Assembly (NCBI RefSeq): GCF_038003085.1
Contig: NZ_JBBOOM010000001.1
Span: 744,001 to 808,000, forward strand
DNA length: 64,000 bases
Source: Psychrobacillus sp. FSL K6-2836
Lineage (GTDB): Bacteria; Bacillota; Bacilli; Bacillales_A; Planococcaceae
Direction: 5' to 3'
The number at the start of each line of letters is the position of its first letter. The first letter of the stretch is position 1. The notes under the pieces were generated by a model that ran no database searches, had not been told where the DNA came from, and worked only from the letters and a program-made list of their open reading frames with translations. Of the stretch, positions 18,092 through 27,945 are shown piece after piece. The translations under genes were made by a program, and so were the position numbers.

Positions 18092-18631
18092 TTATTCGTC
18101 TGTTTGATCAAAATACTTAGCTAAATCAGCAAGTCTTGGATCTACTTTTGGTTGTTCATCTTCCTGCATTTCTTTAAGTTCTTCATCTGTTGTATAACTC
18201 CAACCATTTCCACCCTCATGTCTAAATTGGTCTGCACCTTCTTTATACACTTGCATTGGAATTTCTAAAAGAATTAACTCCTCTAGAACAGGGTCTACGT
18301 TTATAACATCACCTTCTACAACATGAAAATTATCATATGCTCTTGCAGAAGAGAGTGCTGTTTCAGACCAGTTGAAGATTTCATCAGATTCAATCTCAAA
18401 TGGAAATTCTACATCTTCCCACGTGCGAGCACATGGTAAAATAAGAGTTCCTGAAAGCTGAAAGTGACAAGTCATTTGCGCTGCACCAAATGTACAGTGC
18501 CCTTTTACGTGAACGGGTGAAATCCTTCGAACGTCCTGGTTCCGCTTCTTCACGTTTTCGAGTTCCACGAATTCATCTAAAGTTAGTCCGTTCTCACGAT
18601 ATTTAGATAGCTGATGAATTGCCCATTTCAT
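18092..18631 (-). CDS. YceD/DUF177 family protein (YlbN)
   Basis: A 179-residue member of the DUF177 family, linked by conserved position to rpmF and proposed to help 23S rRNA maturation. The central segment HCTFGAAQMTCHFQLSGTLILPC (seen around residues 45-68, two cysteines) and the acidic C-terminus fit the family. Good ribosome binding site GAGGTGATAATCGT before ATG 18631. It is transcribed just ahead of rpmF. Confidence 0.9.
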   Translation of the reverse strand: MKWAIHQLSKYRENGLTLDEFVELENVKKRNQDVRRISPVHVKGHCTFGAAQMTCHFQLSGTLILPCARTWEDVEFPFEIESDEIFNWSETALSSARAYDNFHVVEGDVINVDPVLEELILLEIPMQVYKEGADQFRHEGGNGWSYTTDEELKEMQEDEQPKVDPRLADLAKYFDQTDE

Positions 18632-18755
18632 ACGATTATCACCTCAAGACAACAAAGTTGATTATATAATGACTGATTTTAGATGTCAAGATATTTTCTT
18701 GTCACTCCATTATTTTAACATTATACTTGCATTAAGGAAAGGATTTGATTTAAAG

Positions 18756-19973
18756 ATGAAAGCAACTGGAATTGTTGTAGAATATAATCCATTTCATAAC
18801 GGTCATTTGCATCACTTACAGCAAACTCGTTTAAAAACGAATAGCGATATTGTCATTGCCGTCATGTCTGGTAACTTTCTTCAGCGAGGGGAACCAGCCC
18901 TTGTTGATAAATGGACTCGCTCAAAAATGGCCATTGCTGCGGGTGTTGACTTAGTAATTGAACTTCCTTATGCATTTGCTACAGCCCAAGCGAGTGATTT
19001 TGCAAAAGGCGCTATTTTCCTATTAGATGCTTTAAAATGCCATTCCTTTTGTTTCGGAAGTGAAGAAGGATCATTAGAAGCATTTCAACAAACCTATAAT
19101 CTATTATCAACCAAAAAAGACGAATATAATACAGCCATTGCAAATTATATGAAAAAAGGCATCAGTTATCCTAAAGCATTAAACGAAGCGTACAATGAAA
19201 TTTCTAAAGCAACTACTGTGCCATTAGTAAATCTTTCCAAACCAAATAATATATTAGGATACCATTACATCCAGGCAGCAAACCTTTTAAACAGTAATAT
19301 TAAACCAGAAACAATTCAACGTGTCATTGCGAATTATCATGATGACGCTAGCAATACCGAAACTATAGCAAGTGCAACCGGTATTCGAAAATTACTATTT
19401 GAAGGTCATAAGCTCACAGAAGTAAAGACTTACATGCCTAATACGAGCTTAAAAGGGCTAAAGGAATGGGAAAGTACTAACTTTTCTTTTGGTAGCTGGG
19501 AGCAGTTTTATCCAACATTAAGATTGCTTATACTTCGCTCATCTAAGGAAAACTTAGGTCAAATTGCTGAAATTACAGAGGGGATGGAAAATGCCATTTG
19601 GAAAGCAGCAAAAACACATACGAACTTTGATTCATTTATGCACCAAATAAAATCAAAGCGCTTTACTTGGACAAGGATCCAACGAATGTTAACACATATT
19701 TATACAGATTTTACATGGGACCAATTACGCGAGAACGATCTTCCTGCGTATATTAGACCTTTAGCAATGAACAAGAAGGGACAAGCTTATTTACAGAGCA
19801 TGAAAAAAGACTTGCAGCTCCCACTTATTAGTAGAGTTGCCGCAAGTAAACATGATAAACAGTTGCAATTAGATATTAAAGCTGCCGACCTATATTACTT
19901 AGGGTTGCAGTCTTCGTATGGTCAAAGCATGGTTGGCAGTGATTTTCGTATTGCTCCTATTATTCAGGGATAG
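18756..19973 (+). CDS. tmcAL: tRNA(Met) cytidine acetate ligase
   Basis: Uses ATP and acetate to form N4-acetylcytidine at the wobble position of elongator tRNA-Met; formerly YlbM. The start at 18756 gives MKATGIVVEYNPFHNGHLHHL, the family N-terminus with the HxGH nucleotidyltransferase motif (HNGH); a longer frame upstream lacks any such match. The signature VIAVMSGNFLQRGEPAL follows. The 405-residue length is as expected. It ends one base before the convergent ylbL stop, without a terminator between them. Confidence 0.93.
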   Translation: MKATGIVVEYNPFHNGHLHHLQQTRLKTNSDIVIAVMSGNFLQRGEPALVDKWTRSKMAIAAGVDLVIELPYAFATAQASDFAKGAIFLLDALKCHSFCFGSEEGSLEAFQQTYNLLSTKKDEYNTAIANYMKKGISYPKALNEAYNEISKATTVPLVNLSKPNNILGYHYIQAANLLNSNIKPETIQRVIANYHDDASNTETIASATGIRKLLFEGHKLTEVKTYMPNTSLKGLKEWESTNFSFGSWEQFYPTLRLLILRSSKENLGQIAEITEGMENAIWKAAKTHTNFDSFMHQIKSKRFTWTRIQRMLTHIYTDFTWDQLRENDLPAYIRPLAMNKKGQAYLQSMKKDLQLPLISRVAASKHDKQLQLDIKAADLYYLGLQSSYGQSMVGSDFRIAPIIQG

Positions 19974-19974
19974 A

Positions 19975-21024
19975 CTATTTGGGCTCTAATTGATCTAAAT
20001 AAGCAAGAGCATCATCAATCGTTTTCACAGGTACGATTTTCATCTTCGTACCTATTTTTCTTGCAGATTTTAAGGCTTCTTCATAATTAGATGTTAGTCC
20101 AGGATTATTGGCCAAAACAGTAGGATCAATATCATCGTCAGGAGCAAACATTATTTCCATGTCTTTATTGTCCGCAGCTATTACTTTTAAATCTATCCCA
20201 CCAATTCTACCAACTGTTCCATCTGGTCCCATTTCACCAGTTCCTGCTATTTGATAGCCCTTGGTTATATCTTCTGGTAATAACTGATTCAAAATTTCTA
20301 AAGTGAACATAAGACCCGCAGACGGTCCGCCAATATCTTCGGAGTTTATATGCACTTCTGGAGTCGTTTCAACTTTTTTATCCGCAGTATAGCTAATACC
20401 GATTCCTGGCTTTTCAAGCACTCCAGGGATTGTTTTAAGGGAAACTTCTTTATCCATCTGTTCCCCATCACGCTCAACCTTTAAGCGAATAACATCCCCT
20501 TCTACTTTGTCAGCTAGATAGGCTCTAATAGACTCTTCAGTTAAATCATCAATATCATCCATTTGTAAAATTTTATCTCCAGCATCTAATATCCCATCAG
20601 CTGCACTTCCATCCACCACATTAAAAATAAAAATTCCGTTATTTGATATAGTGTAAGGCATTTTCGCTCGGTTAAATGCAACTGAAATAGCATTAAATTG
20701 AGAATTAGACATAAGCTTTAATTGACGAACATTATATTCCTTTTCATCTTCATCTTCCTGACGAATTTCATTTGCTTTGTAAATTTTTTGACTATCCGTA
20801 ATTTTGGCATAAGCATATGTAAGCGGCGTAGCTTTTGCTAGGGCAATCGTTAGGAGACTCAATGTACCTTCGTCATCCTGATCCCCACCATCGACTTCTA
20901 CAAAAGGATCCAGCTCGTAAGCACCACCTGGTTTCGAAATATAAGATTCCATTGGATAGAAACCTAATGCTAAAACTATCACTACTATGAAAAGAAGGAT
21001 TATAGGATTTCTCTTCTTCATCAA
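19975..21024 (-). CDS. PDZ and Lon-protease domain protein YlbL
   Basis: Membrane-anchored secreted-side protease. The 349-residue protein has one N-terminal transmembrane helix (about residues 6-25), a PDZ-like domain (about 115-205) and a C-terminal S16 Lon-type proteolytic domain with the catalytic serine in EDIGGPSAGLMF and the catalytic lysine in GGIDLKVIAA. In B. subtilis YlbL acts with CtpA to degrade the SOS cell-division inhibitor YneA. Convergent to tmcAL and divergent from the ylbJ gene. Confidence 0.92.
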   Translation of the reverse strand: MMKKRNPIILLFIVVIVLALGFYPMESYISKPGGAYELDPFVEVDGGDQDDEGTLSLLTIALAKATPLTYAYAKITDSQKIYKANEIRQEDEDEKEYNVRQLKLMSNSQFNAISVAFNRAKMPYTISNNGIFIFNVVDGSAADGILDAGDKILQMDDIDDLTEESIRAYLADKVEGDVIRLKVERDGEQMDKEVSLKTIPGVLEKPGIGISYTADKKVETTPEVHINSEDIGGPSAGLMFTLEILNQLLPEDITKGYQIAGTGEMGPDGTVGRIGGIDLKVIAADNKDMEIMFAPDDDIDPTVLANNPGLTSNYEEALKSARKIGTKMKIVPVKTIDDALAYLDQLEPK

Positions 21025-21117
21025 ACTATCCCTCTCTTTCTAAAACACATTTGAATATTAGTTTATCACTTCCCTTTTTTTCTGACAAAATATATGTGAA
21101 CAAAGGATGAATTTTAC

Positions 21118-21996
21118 TTGCATAGACTGATAACGATTGGAAGTTGGGCACTTATTATCCTTTTATTTTTACAGCCCGGTATTGCACATAAAGGTGCAGT
21201 TGAAGGAATGAGGATTTTCACAACTGCTCTACTACCTTATTTACTACCCTATTTAGTAATAACACAGCTGTTTATACGTTCTCAAAACTCATTTTTAAAT
21301 ACGACAAATAAATTTAAAATGTATTTTAATGTCTATGTATTAAGTGCTATAGGTGGGTTTCCTAGTGGTGCTGCAGTTATAACGTCTTTAAAGGATATGG
21401 GTACTTTAAATAAGCGTAATGCAAGTTGGCTGCTTGCAATATGCCATGCCCCTAGTCCAATGTTTGTTATAGGGTTTGTAGGGATTGAGATCTTTCACGC
21501 TGAAATTGCGGGTATTAAACTTTTACTTATTATTCATGCGGTGAATTTAATATTTTTATTAGTATTTATCATTTTATCTCCAGCTATCCAGGAAAATATG
21601 CATGTTCAAAAGGCTTCGGATTCACCGTTCCAGGAAAGTATTAAAGAGACCTATCAAATATTATTGCTAATTGGTACTACTGTCATATTTTTTACAACCG
21701 TAAGTTTTATCGTGTTTGAATCCGTCAAAGAAATTCTACCTAATATTTCACCTATCCTACTTGTTTTTGTAGCGTCTCTTTTTGAAATGACTGGCGGGAT
21801 TAGTTTAGCCGGGGAAATGTTATCAGGCTCCACGTTTTTACCCTTTGTAGTTGCTATTATTATTGCTTTTAGCGGCATAAGTATTCATATGCAAATAATC
21901 GTACTTGCTCAGAAATCAAATATTCCCATTCGCAAATATATTCTTTTCCGCATTCTTCACATTCTTATCATTCCGATATTGTTTTTTTGGTTATGA
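21118..21996 (+). CDS. YlbJ-like sporulation integral membrane protein, short form
   Basis: Polytopic membrane protein with about eight hydrophobic segments and the motif GGFPSGAAVITSLKDMG, typical of the nucleoside-recognition/YlbJ group. B. subtilis YlbJ, needed for proper spore formation, is about 400 residues by memory; this one is 292, so it is shortened, mainly in the middle and at the N-terminus. Start is TTG with AAAGGATG upstream. Position between ylbL and coaD supports orthology. Whether it is functional cannot be told from sequence. Confidence 0.75.
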   Translation: MHRLITIGSWALIILLFLQPGIAHKGAVEGMRIFTTALLPYLLPYLVITQLFIRSQNSFLNTTNKFKMYFNVYVLSAIGGFPSGAAVITSLKDMGTLNKRNASWLLAICHAPSPMFVIGFVGIEIFHAEIAGIKLLLIIHAVNLIFLLVFIILSPAIQENMHVQKASDSPFQESIKETYQILLLIGTTVIFFTTVSFIVFESVKEILPNISPILLVFVASLFEMTGGISLAGEMLSGSTFLPFVVAIIIAFSGISIHMQIIVLAQKSNIPIRKYILFRILHILIIPILFFWL

Positions 21997-22058
21997 TACT
22001 TCCATAGCTAAAGAATAAAAAAAACTTACAAATAGACGACCAATGCTTTAAGGTCAAA

Positions 22059-22324
22059 ACCTGTTTCTATAGTTTTCAAAGTGCTTTGGAAAGCTATTTC
22101 GCTATAAGATTTTCGAATGAATTTTTAGTGAGTATTGGTTGTGTCAGTCGTCACAACCAATACTCACTATTTCCGGTAATATTATGGCTGTTGGCTGTCC
22201 GTCGCCCTCCTACAACGTTTAGAAACAGGTTAGTGCGTATTTGATAACTAGAGAATAGATAACTTCCCTATTCATAGAGGGAGCTCACAAAGATACAATT
22301 TCGTTCGCTATTCCGCTTCTTTAT
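22059..22324. repeat. 11-bp-ITR hairpin repeat, copy 2
   Basis: ACCTGTTTCTA (22059-22069) and its exact inverse TAGAAACAGGT (22220-22230) bound 172 bases. Inside is a 16-bp perfect inverted repeat, GTGAGTATTGGTTGTG (22128-22143) and CACAACCAATACTCAC (22152-22167). A conserved right extension reaches ATTCCGCTTCTTTA at 22324. It lies between the convergent ends of ylbJ and coaD. No coding sequence is seen in this 550-base gap. Confidence 0.85.
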
Positions 22325-22453
22325 CAGGCAAACACTTCCTACTTTTCCTTTATTTCCACTAGTAAAAGAAAATTGTCTGCATTCCTCTATATGGAATAAT
22401 AGTATTCCTACTTCATCAGCGATTAAAATCAATCATAGGATTATTCATTCTAT

Positions 22454-22506
22454 TAAGTCCTATGAACACAGTATTCATGAGACTTCTTTATACTTTCTTA
22501 ATTTTT
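22454..22506. repeat. hairpin plus TTTATACTTTC block
   Basis: GTCCTATGAAC-ACAGT-ATTCATGAGAC hairpin followed by TTCTTTATACTTTCTTA, directly next to the coaD terminator; same design as the blocks at 13225, 35762 and 60286. Confidence 0.6.
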
Positions 22507-22540
22507 AAAAAAAGAACCTTGCGTATATGGCAAGGTTCTC
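22507..22540 (-). terminator. coaD terminator
   Basis: Minus-strand stem AGAACCTTGC / GCAAGGTTCT followed by a T-rich run, nine bases after the coaD stop. Confidence 0.85.
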
Positions 22541-22548
22541 TGGTTTGA

Positions 22549-23602
<1,054 letters not shown>

Positions 23603-23617
23603 TTCTACACTCCAATC

Positions 23618-25036
23618 CTAAAATAGTGCGGATTGTGTAATATTAATACGTTTGTCTTGTTTTTCAATATTCAATAAAAACAAACGTATCATCCACGCTT
23701 CTTCAATATATAATTGTGATCCAATAACCTCAAATGGTTCTGATAATGCATCATATCTTTTTTTATTCAATACATAGAACGGTTCTTGAATCGGAAAACG
23801 AAATGCTCTCGTTGCATTTTGAACATATAAGCCCTTGTCAGTGTCATTAAGAGTATATCCTAAAGTAGTTAATAATGGTGCAGCCGCATATAAAACTTTA
23901 CCATCCTTGAATAGAACTTTCATCTCTTCATACTGGAGCTCATTAATATAAACAGTTCTAAAATCTTCAAATAATAATGGAAAGTTTTCTGCTCCTGCTT
24001 GTACATTTAACACAAAGAAGGATGTTTTTAAATCGATAATATCTGTCAATATCTCATCAAATTTCGCTGCGGTTATTTGTTTATTGTTTATTAAAGCATT
24101 TTGAAACTCTACTCGTTGTTCGGATGTTAAATAATTATTTACCGTTTCATACATCCAAATGGACTTCGCTGAACCGACAGGTATTTCTAGCAAAAAGCTA
24201 CTTAAAACCTCTGCAATAAGCTGATCTTCTTGAGATAACCCATACCTTGCTTGTATATTCTTGATGATTAGCTCCTGTTGTATAGAAGCGATATCCTCAT
24301 TTTGTATAAATACGATACGAGAAGTATCAATATTATTCCTATTCCCCTCAAAAAGTACAGCTAAATGTTCGTTATTAGTAAAATCTAACTCATCAAGTAA
24401 GTTAGTGACTTCATCTGGTAAAGTGTTAGAAGCGTATATAGTGAAGTAATCATCTTCATATTGAATTGGTAATACCTCTTGCTGCCAATATAATTCTTGA
24501 ACATCTCCGGCACCAAGAGAAAGTGAATAATCAATTAACTCAAGTGAAGTTTTACCGATTACAGGTAATCCAGATACCCACATACCTCCTCTTTTCATTT
24601 CATCCGTAATATGAAGTGAAGTTAGCGAGACACCTCCTGTTTCTAGTTTAGCTAAGAAGTTTTGGATTAATTGACCATCTATTAAACCATCTACTAAAGG
24701 TATTTCATAGGAAATACTCTGCTTAGAATTCTCTCCTGCTTTAAACGTCGTCATATCTTCAGTTAGGCGGTTGCAGCTTTCACTAGTATCCAAATCACAG
24801 CTTCTATTCTCACTTACAATCGGCCATGATACAGTAACATCTTCCTTTGGCATATCGTAAAAATGTTGTTTAATAACAATCTTATCCTTCTTTACTTTCA
24901 TTTCCACTTCTTGTTCATAAAAGAATACTTGTCCATCCTCTTCTAATCCAGAAGAGTAAGCATCATATTGAAACAAAAGTAGTACACTATTAGCCACAAC
25001 AAGGAATAGGCATAAAAAACTTAAAACAAATTTCAT
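23618..25036 (-). CDS. unrecognised membrane-anchored exported protein with stalk-like C-terminus
   Basis: I do not recognise this 472-residue protein. Start ATG 25036 has TTGGAGG upstream. One N-terminal transmembrane or signal segment (about residues 3-21) is followed by a large extracytoplasmic part with no cysteine-rich or catalytic motif I can name. The last 110 residues (DGKVLYAAAPLLTTLGYTL onward, ending in an EEAWMIRLF segment) resemble the repeat-like stalk domain also called copper amine oxidase N-terminal domain. A Cys pair near residue 85 may form a disulfide. It sits between rsmD and the divergent gene at 25090, where B. subtilis has none. Confidence 0.6.
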   Translation of the reverse strand: MKFVLSFLCLFLVVANSVLLLFQYDAYSSGLEEDGQVFFYEQEVEMKVKKDKIVIKQHFYDMPKEDVTVSWPIVSENRSCDLDTSESCNRLTEDMTTFKAGENSKQSISYEIPLVDGLIDGQLIQNFLAKLETGGVSLTSLHITDEMKRGGMWVSGLPVIGKTSLELIDYSLSLGAGDVQELYWQQEVLPIQYEDDYFTIYASNTLPDEVTNLLDELDFTNNEHLAVLFEGNRNNIDTSRIVFIQNEDIASIQQELIIKNIQARYGLSQEDQLIAEVLSSFLLEIPVGSAKSIWMYETVNNYLTSEQRVEFQNALINNKQITAAKFDEILTDIIDLKTSFFVLNVQAGAENFPLLFEDFRTVYINELQYEEMKVLFKDGKVLYAAAPLLTTLGYTLNDTDKGLYVQNATRAFRFPIQEPFYVLNKKRYDALSEPFEVIGSQLYIEEAWMIRLFLLNIEKQDKRINITQSALF

Positions 25037-25089
25037 AGAATTGTCCTCCAACAAAGTGGTAAGATATATGAGAAAGGAAGTGTTTTCAA

Positions 25090-25476
25090 TTGATCCAACG
25101 TTTTATAGAACTAGGCGAAGGTTATGGAGATATTTACGAACTTTGTGAACTTGCAAGGGTAAACAGAGAACGTATACACCAAGCATTTATTTTTTCTTCA
25201 ACTAAAGACAATATAACCTATTTTTCCATCGCAATCGCACTTAAACCAGTAAATACTGCAAATTTTTTTCCCATATATATATGCCGAGAGGGTATAGTCG
25301 AAACTGGGCATGAATCAAAAAGACTCACAATATTTAAAGAAGCATTAGACGAGTTAGCAATCCAACCCATTAAAGTCGACATAAAACATTCTTCCGTCTA
25401 TGTGGATGTAAATTTATATTATCAGTATATAATTGGTATATTACGTTTAAACCATTTAATACCACCGTTACAATAG
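25090..25476 (+). CDS. conserved Bacillales hypothetical protein
   Basis: A 128-residue soluble protein of unknown function. Start TTG at 25090 has AGAAAGGAAG about nine bases upstream. It begins IQRFIELGEGYGDIYELCELAR, and no domain with a known activity can be seen; the alternating pattern of strands (YFSIAIALKP, VDIKHSSVYVDVNL) suggests an alpha/beta fold. It may belong to the DUF7147 group found near ylbF in bacilli, but I hold that only weakly. Convergent with ylbG, six bases apart. Confidence 0.6.
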   Translation: MIQRFIELGEGYGDIYELCELARVNRERIHQAFIFSSTKDNITYFSIAIALKPVNTANFFPIYICREGIVETGHESKRLTIFKEALDELAIQPIKVDIKHSSVYVDVNLYYQYIIGILRLNHLIPPLQ

Positions 25477-25482
25477 GCTTAG

Positions 25483-25755
25483 TTATAGTCCAATTTTATA
25501 ATCGTATTCTTTTGCTTTATCTGGCTTACTATTTTCAAATTCAGTTTTCAAAAATGGTCTATAGGACTCTAAAATTTCCTTGACATAAGGCAATTTGTTC
25601 ATCTTTTGCTTGGCAGCGTCGATTTGATCTTGATCACAATATAATACGACATATTTTTGTCTTTTAGAAATATAATGAACGTGACCAAACTTCCTCAAAG
25701 ATTTAGCTTGTTTTAAATGATGCACATAGACAATTAGTCCTTGTCTTTCTGTCAT
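25483..25755 (-). CDS. UPF0298 protein YlbG
   Basis: A 90-residue protein of unknown biochemical role conserved in Bacillales. I start at ATG 25755 ([20 protein letters not shown]), with GGGGAAAAG upstream, matching the family N-terminus; a longer frame adds 12 residues without support. The C-terminal segment [23 protein letters not shown], seen at residues 64-87, is the family hallmark. It precedes rsmD in the ylb block as in B. subtilis. Confidence 0.9.
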   Translation of the reverse strand: MTERQGLIVYVHHLKQAKSLRKFGHVHYISKRQKYVVLYCDQDQIDAAKQKMNKLPYVKEILESYRPFLKTEFENSKPDKAKEYDYKIGL

Positions 25756-25954
25756 ACTTTTCCCCTCATTTCTTACTCTCAAGAATACCATATGGGGGAA
25801 TTTGATAGCAACAACAACTAGCTGACAGTTTTGTGTAGTTTAGATATAATAAGAAAATACCTTTTGCGAATGAAATTCATACTGGATAACTAATAGAAAA
25901 TAAGTAATATATTTTTAATATAATACATTCACTCTAAAAAGGAGGAATTGATTG

Positions 25955-26857
25955 ATGGGTAAAAAATCAAATGTTGCTTTCGCATTTGCAGCCGCAGCAG
26001 GTGCGGCATGGGCTAGTACTAAAGCACTTTCCAAACCGCAAAGTCGACCGACTAAAAAAGCATTGGAATACGAACAGCCTATTATATTGGCTCATCGCGG
26101 AGGATCAGCACTTGCTCCAGAATGTTCTCCTTCTGCGTTCGAACAGGCTGCCAAACTTGGAGTACATGGTTTTGAAATCGATATAAGACTAACAAAAGAT
26201 GAAGAGATAATAGTATTTCATGATGAAGAACTAAACAGAGTTACTAACTTTACTGGTAAGGTATCCGATTATACATTATCGGAATTAAAAGAAGCAGACC
26301 TTGGACATCATTTTTTGGATATAGATGGAGCTCCAACTTATAAAAACTGTGGTGAAAAGATTATTACTTTAGGGGAATTACTAAATTCATATCCACAGAT
26401 GCTCATCAACATGGATATGAAGGATGCACCTCAAACTTATGAAGGTAGTTTAATGCCTTCCAAACTTTGGAGACTTTTAGAGGAGCATCAAGCGTTTGAT
26501 CGTGTAGTGGTTGCTAGTTTTTATGATGATCAAATCGATCGTTTTAACTTATATGCACAAAACTCTGTTGCATTAGGTGCAAGTGAAAAGGAAGTTAGAA
26601 AAGCGTATGCAGCATATACAAGTCAATTTAAACATCTATATCATCCAAAGGCAGATGTTTTTCAGATTCCTGTAAGATCAAATGTATTCCCACTTGATAA
26701 TCCAGGTTTTATAAAATTTTTAAATTCATTAAATATTCCTGTTCACTATTGGACAATTAATGATCCAGAAGTGATGAAAAAACTTATCAGCAATGGCGCT
26801 AAAGGAATAATTACCGACAGACCCGACTTAGCAATGGAAGTTTTGAAATTAGATTAG
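25955..26857 (+). CDS. glycerophosphodiester phosphodiesterase family protein
   Basis: GDPD-fold (TIM-barrel) phosphodiesterase. The 300-residue protein has a hydrophobic alanine-rich N-terminus (VAFAFAAAAGAAWAS), probably a membrane anchor, then the catalytic signature LAHRGGSALAPE with EIDIRLTKDEEIIVFHDEEL, supplying the two histidines and acidic metal ligands. The C-terminus has the typical VHYWTINDPEVMKKL. ATG 25955 lies nine bases after GGAGG; TTG 25952 is possible. Substrate could be glycerophosphodiesters from lipid turnover or lysolipids. A second GDPD gene is at 57022. Confidence 0.87.
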   Translation: MGKKSNVAFAFAAAAGAAWASTKALSKPQSRPTKKALEYEQPIILAHRGGSALAPECSPSAFEQAAKLGVHGFEIDIRLTKDEEIIVFHDEELNRVTNFTGKVSDYTLSELKEADLGHHFLDIDGAPTYKNCGEKIITLGELLNSYPQMLINMDMKDAPQTYEGSLMPSKLWRLLEEHQAFDRVVVASFYDDQIDRFNLYAQNSVALGASEKEVRKAYAAYTSQFKHLYHPKADVFQIPVRSNVFPLDNPGFIKFLNSLNIPVHYWTINDPEVMKKLISNGAKGIITDRPDLAMEVLKLD

Positions 26858-26931
26858 TGTCTAATTAAGAAGAAGCAAAGTACAGCTATATAAGTCAATT
26901 AATAAACCGAATAGCAATAGTATCCAAACAA

Positions 26932-27338
26932 CGTTGATTTCCGCTCCGAGCAGACCCTTTCCGTGGGCACGGCTTCAGCCGCTTCCTTCGCTTACGCTCT
27001 GTCCAGGGTCTTCAGCTCGCGCTGTTCCCACCGGAGTCGCTGCTCTGCGCTAAACTAGGGATGAAATGGACTCCGATAAAAGAGAATTTATTTACTTTCT
27101 TCTTCCATAATAAATTATTTACCTAATCATGCAGACAGTTTATCCCCATAATAATTTGAATTACTATTATTGTCTCGGCTATTTACTTTGCTTTATCTCA
27201 GAGTTGAGAACTACCTTTTATATTGATTGGAGTGGAGGGTGGCGACTCCAGCGGGATAAGCGTTAGGCGAAGACCCGCAACGAAGTGAGGAGGCTGAGGC
27301 AACGCCCGCGGAAAGCGTCCACCTGAAACGGAAATCAG
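26932..27338. repeat. composite intergenic repeat with inverted ends, copy B
   Basis: Left arm 26932-27050 begins GTTGATTTCCGCTCCGAGCA; right arm about 27224-27338 begins GATTGGAGTGGAGGGTGGCG and ends CACCTGAAACGGAAATCA. Here the right-arm core is the Bacillaceae-type GCGAAGACCCGCAACGAAG... CGCCCGCGGAAAGCG rather than the CCAACAGGATGTTGG core of copies A and C. It lies between convergent gene ends (GDPD and ricF). Confidence 0.75.
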
Positions 27339-27365
27339 TAGCATTATTCAATAAAAGTTCTGTAA

Positions 27366-27400
27366 AAAAAAGATGTATGCATTTTATGCACACATCTAAT
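27366..27400 (-). terminator. ricF terminator
   Basis: Minus-strand AGATGTGTGCAT / ATGCATACATCT stem followed by eight T residues, about 15 bases after the ricF stop. Confidence 0.8.
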
Positions 27401-27412
27401 CTTTTTGAAACT

Positions 27413-27862
27413 TTAGGCAGAACATGAACAAGAACCACCGGTACCGCATCCACTTCCACAGCTAGAACCAGCAGAAGCAAAAAATGGGTTACTAACTGGA
27501 ACTTTAACACCTTCTGAAACAGATTTACCAATTAACAAACTCACTTCGTCTAGTAAGTCCTGCAAGTCGTTCTCAGCAACCTTTAAGTGCGCCACTGCAT
27601 CTACCATATCCAATTTTCGTTTAGTTACTCGGATGTCTTTCATAACCTTCGAATAATCAGGATGGTATTTCCCGAAACGTTGAACTTCTTCGTATTGATC
27701 CTTTAGCCTAGTGAAGCTATTAACCTCACCTACTAAAGTTGTATCTGTATATACAGCACGATGTGCATCTAAGTATTGGTAAAATTGTTCAGAGGAAAGA
27801 ATCATAGTACATAATATATCCGATTGATCCATTATATCGACCCATTCGTTTGTCATAATCAT
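27413..27862 (-). CDS. ricF: RicF (YlbF), subunit of the RicAFT complex
   Basis: In B. subtilis RicF, RicA (YmcA) and RicT (YaaT) form an iron-sulfur complex that supports RNase Y-dependent mRNA processing and competence, sporulation and biofilm development. Start at ATG 27862, eight bases after GGAGG, gives 149 residues (MIMTNEWVDIMDQ). The body is helical (DUF964/YlbF fold). The C-terminal tail SSCGSGCGTGGSCSCSA is cysteine-rich, with four cysteines in the last 15 residues, consistent with cluster binding. Confidence 0.92.
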   Translation of the reverse strand: MIMTNEWVDIMDQSDILCTMILSSEQFYQYLDAHRAVYTDTTLVGEVNSFTRLKDQYEEVQRFGKYHPDYSKVMKDIRVTKRKLDMVDAVAHLKVAENDLQDLLDEVSLLIGKSVSEGVKVPVSNPFFASAGSSCGSGCGTGGSCSCSA

Positions 27863-27945
27863 TTGATTAACCTCCAATCTGAGTTAATCATACCAGAAAA
27901 GTAAAAATAAATGCCAAACTATTAACTTTTTGTTAGGAGAAAATA

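Noticed and set aside
27211-27531. Open frame over the right arm of repeat copy B and the ricF 3' end
   Set aside because: Composition follows the repeat, overlaps ricF on the same strand in another frame and lacks a ribosome binding site.
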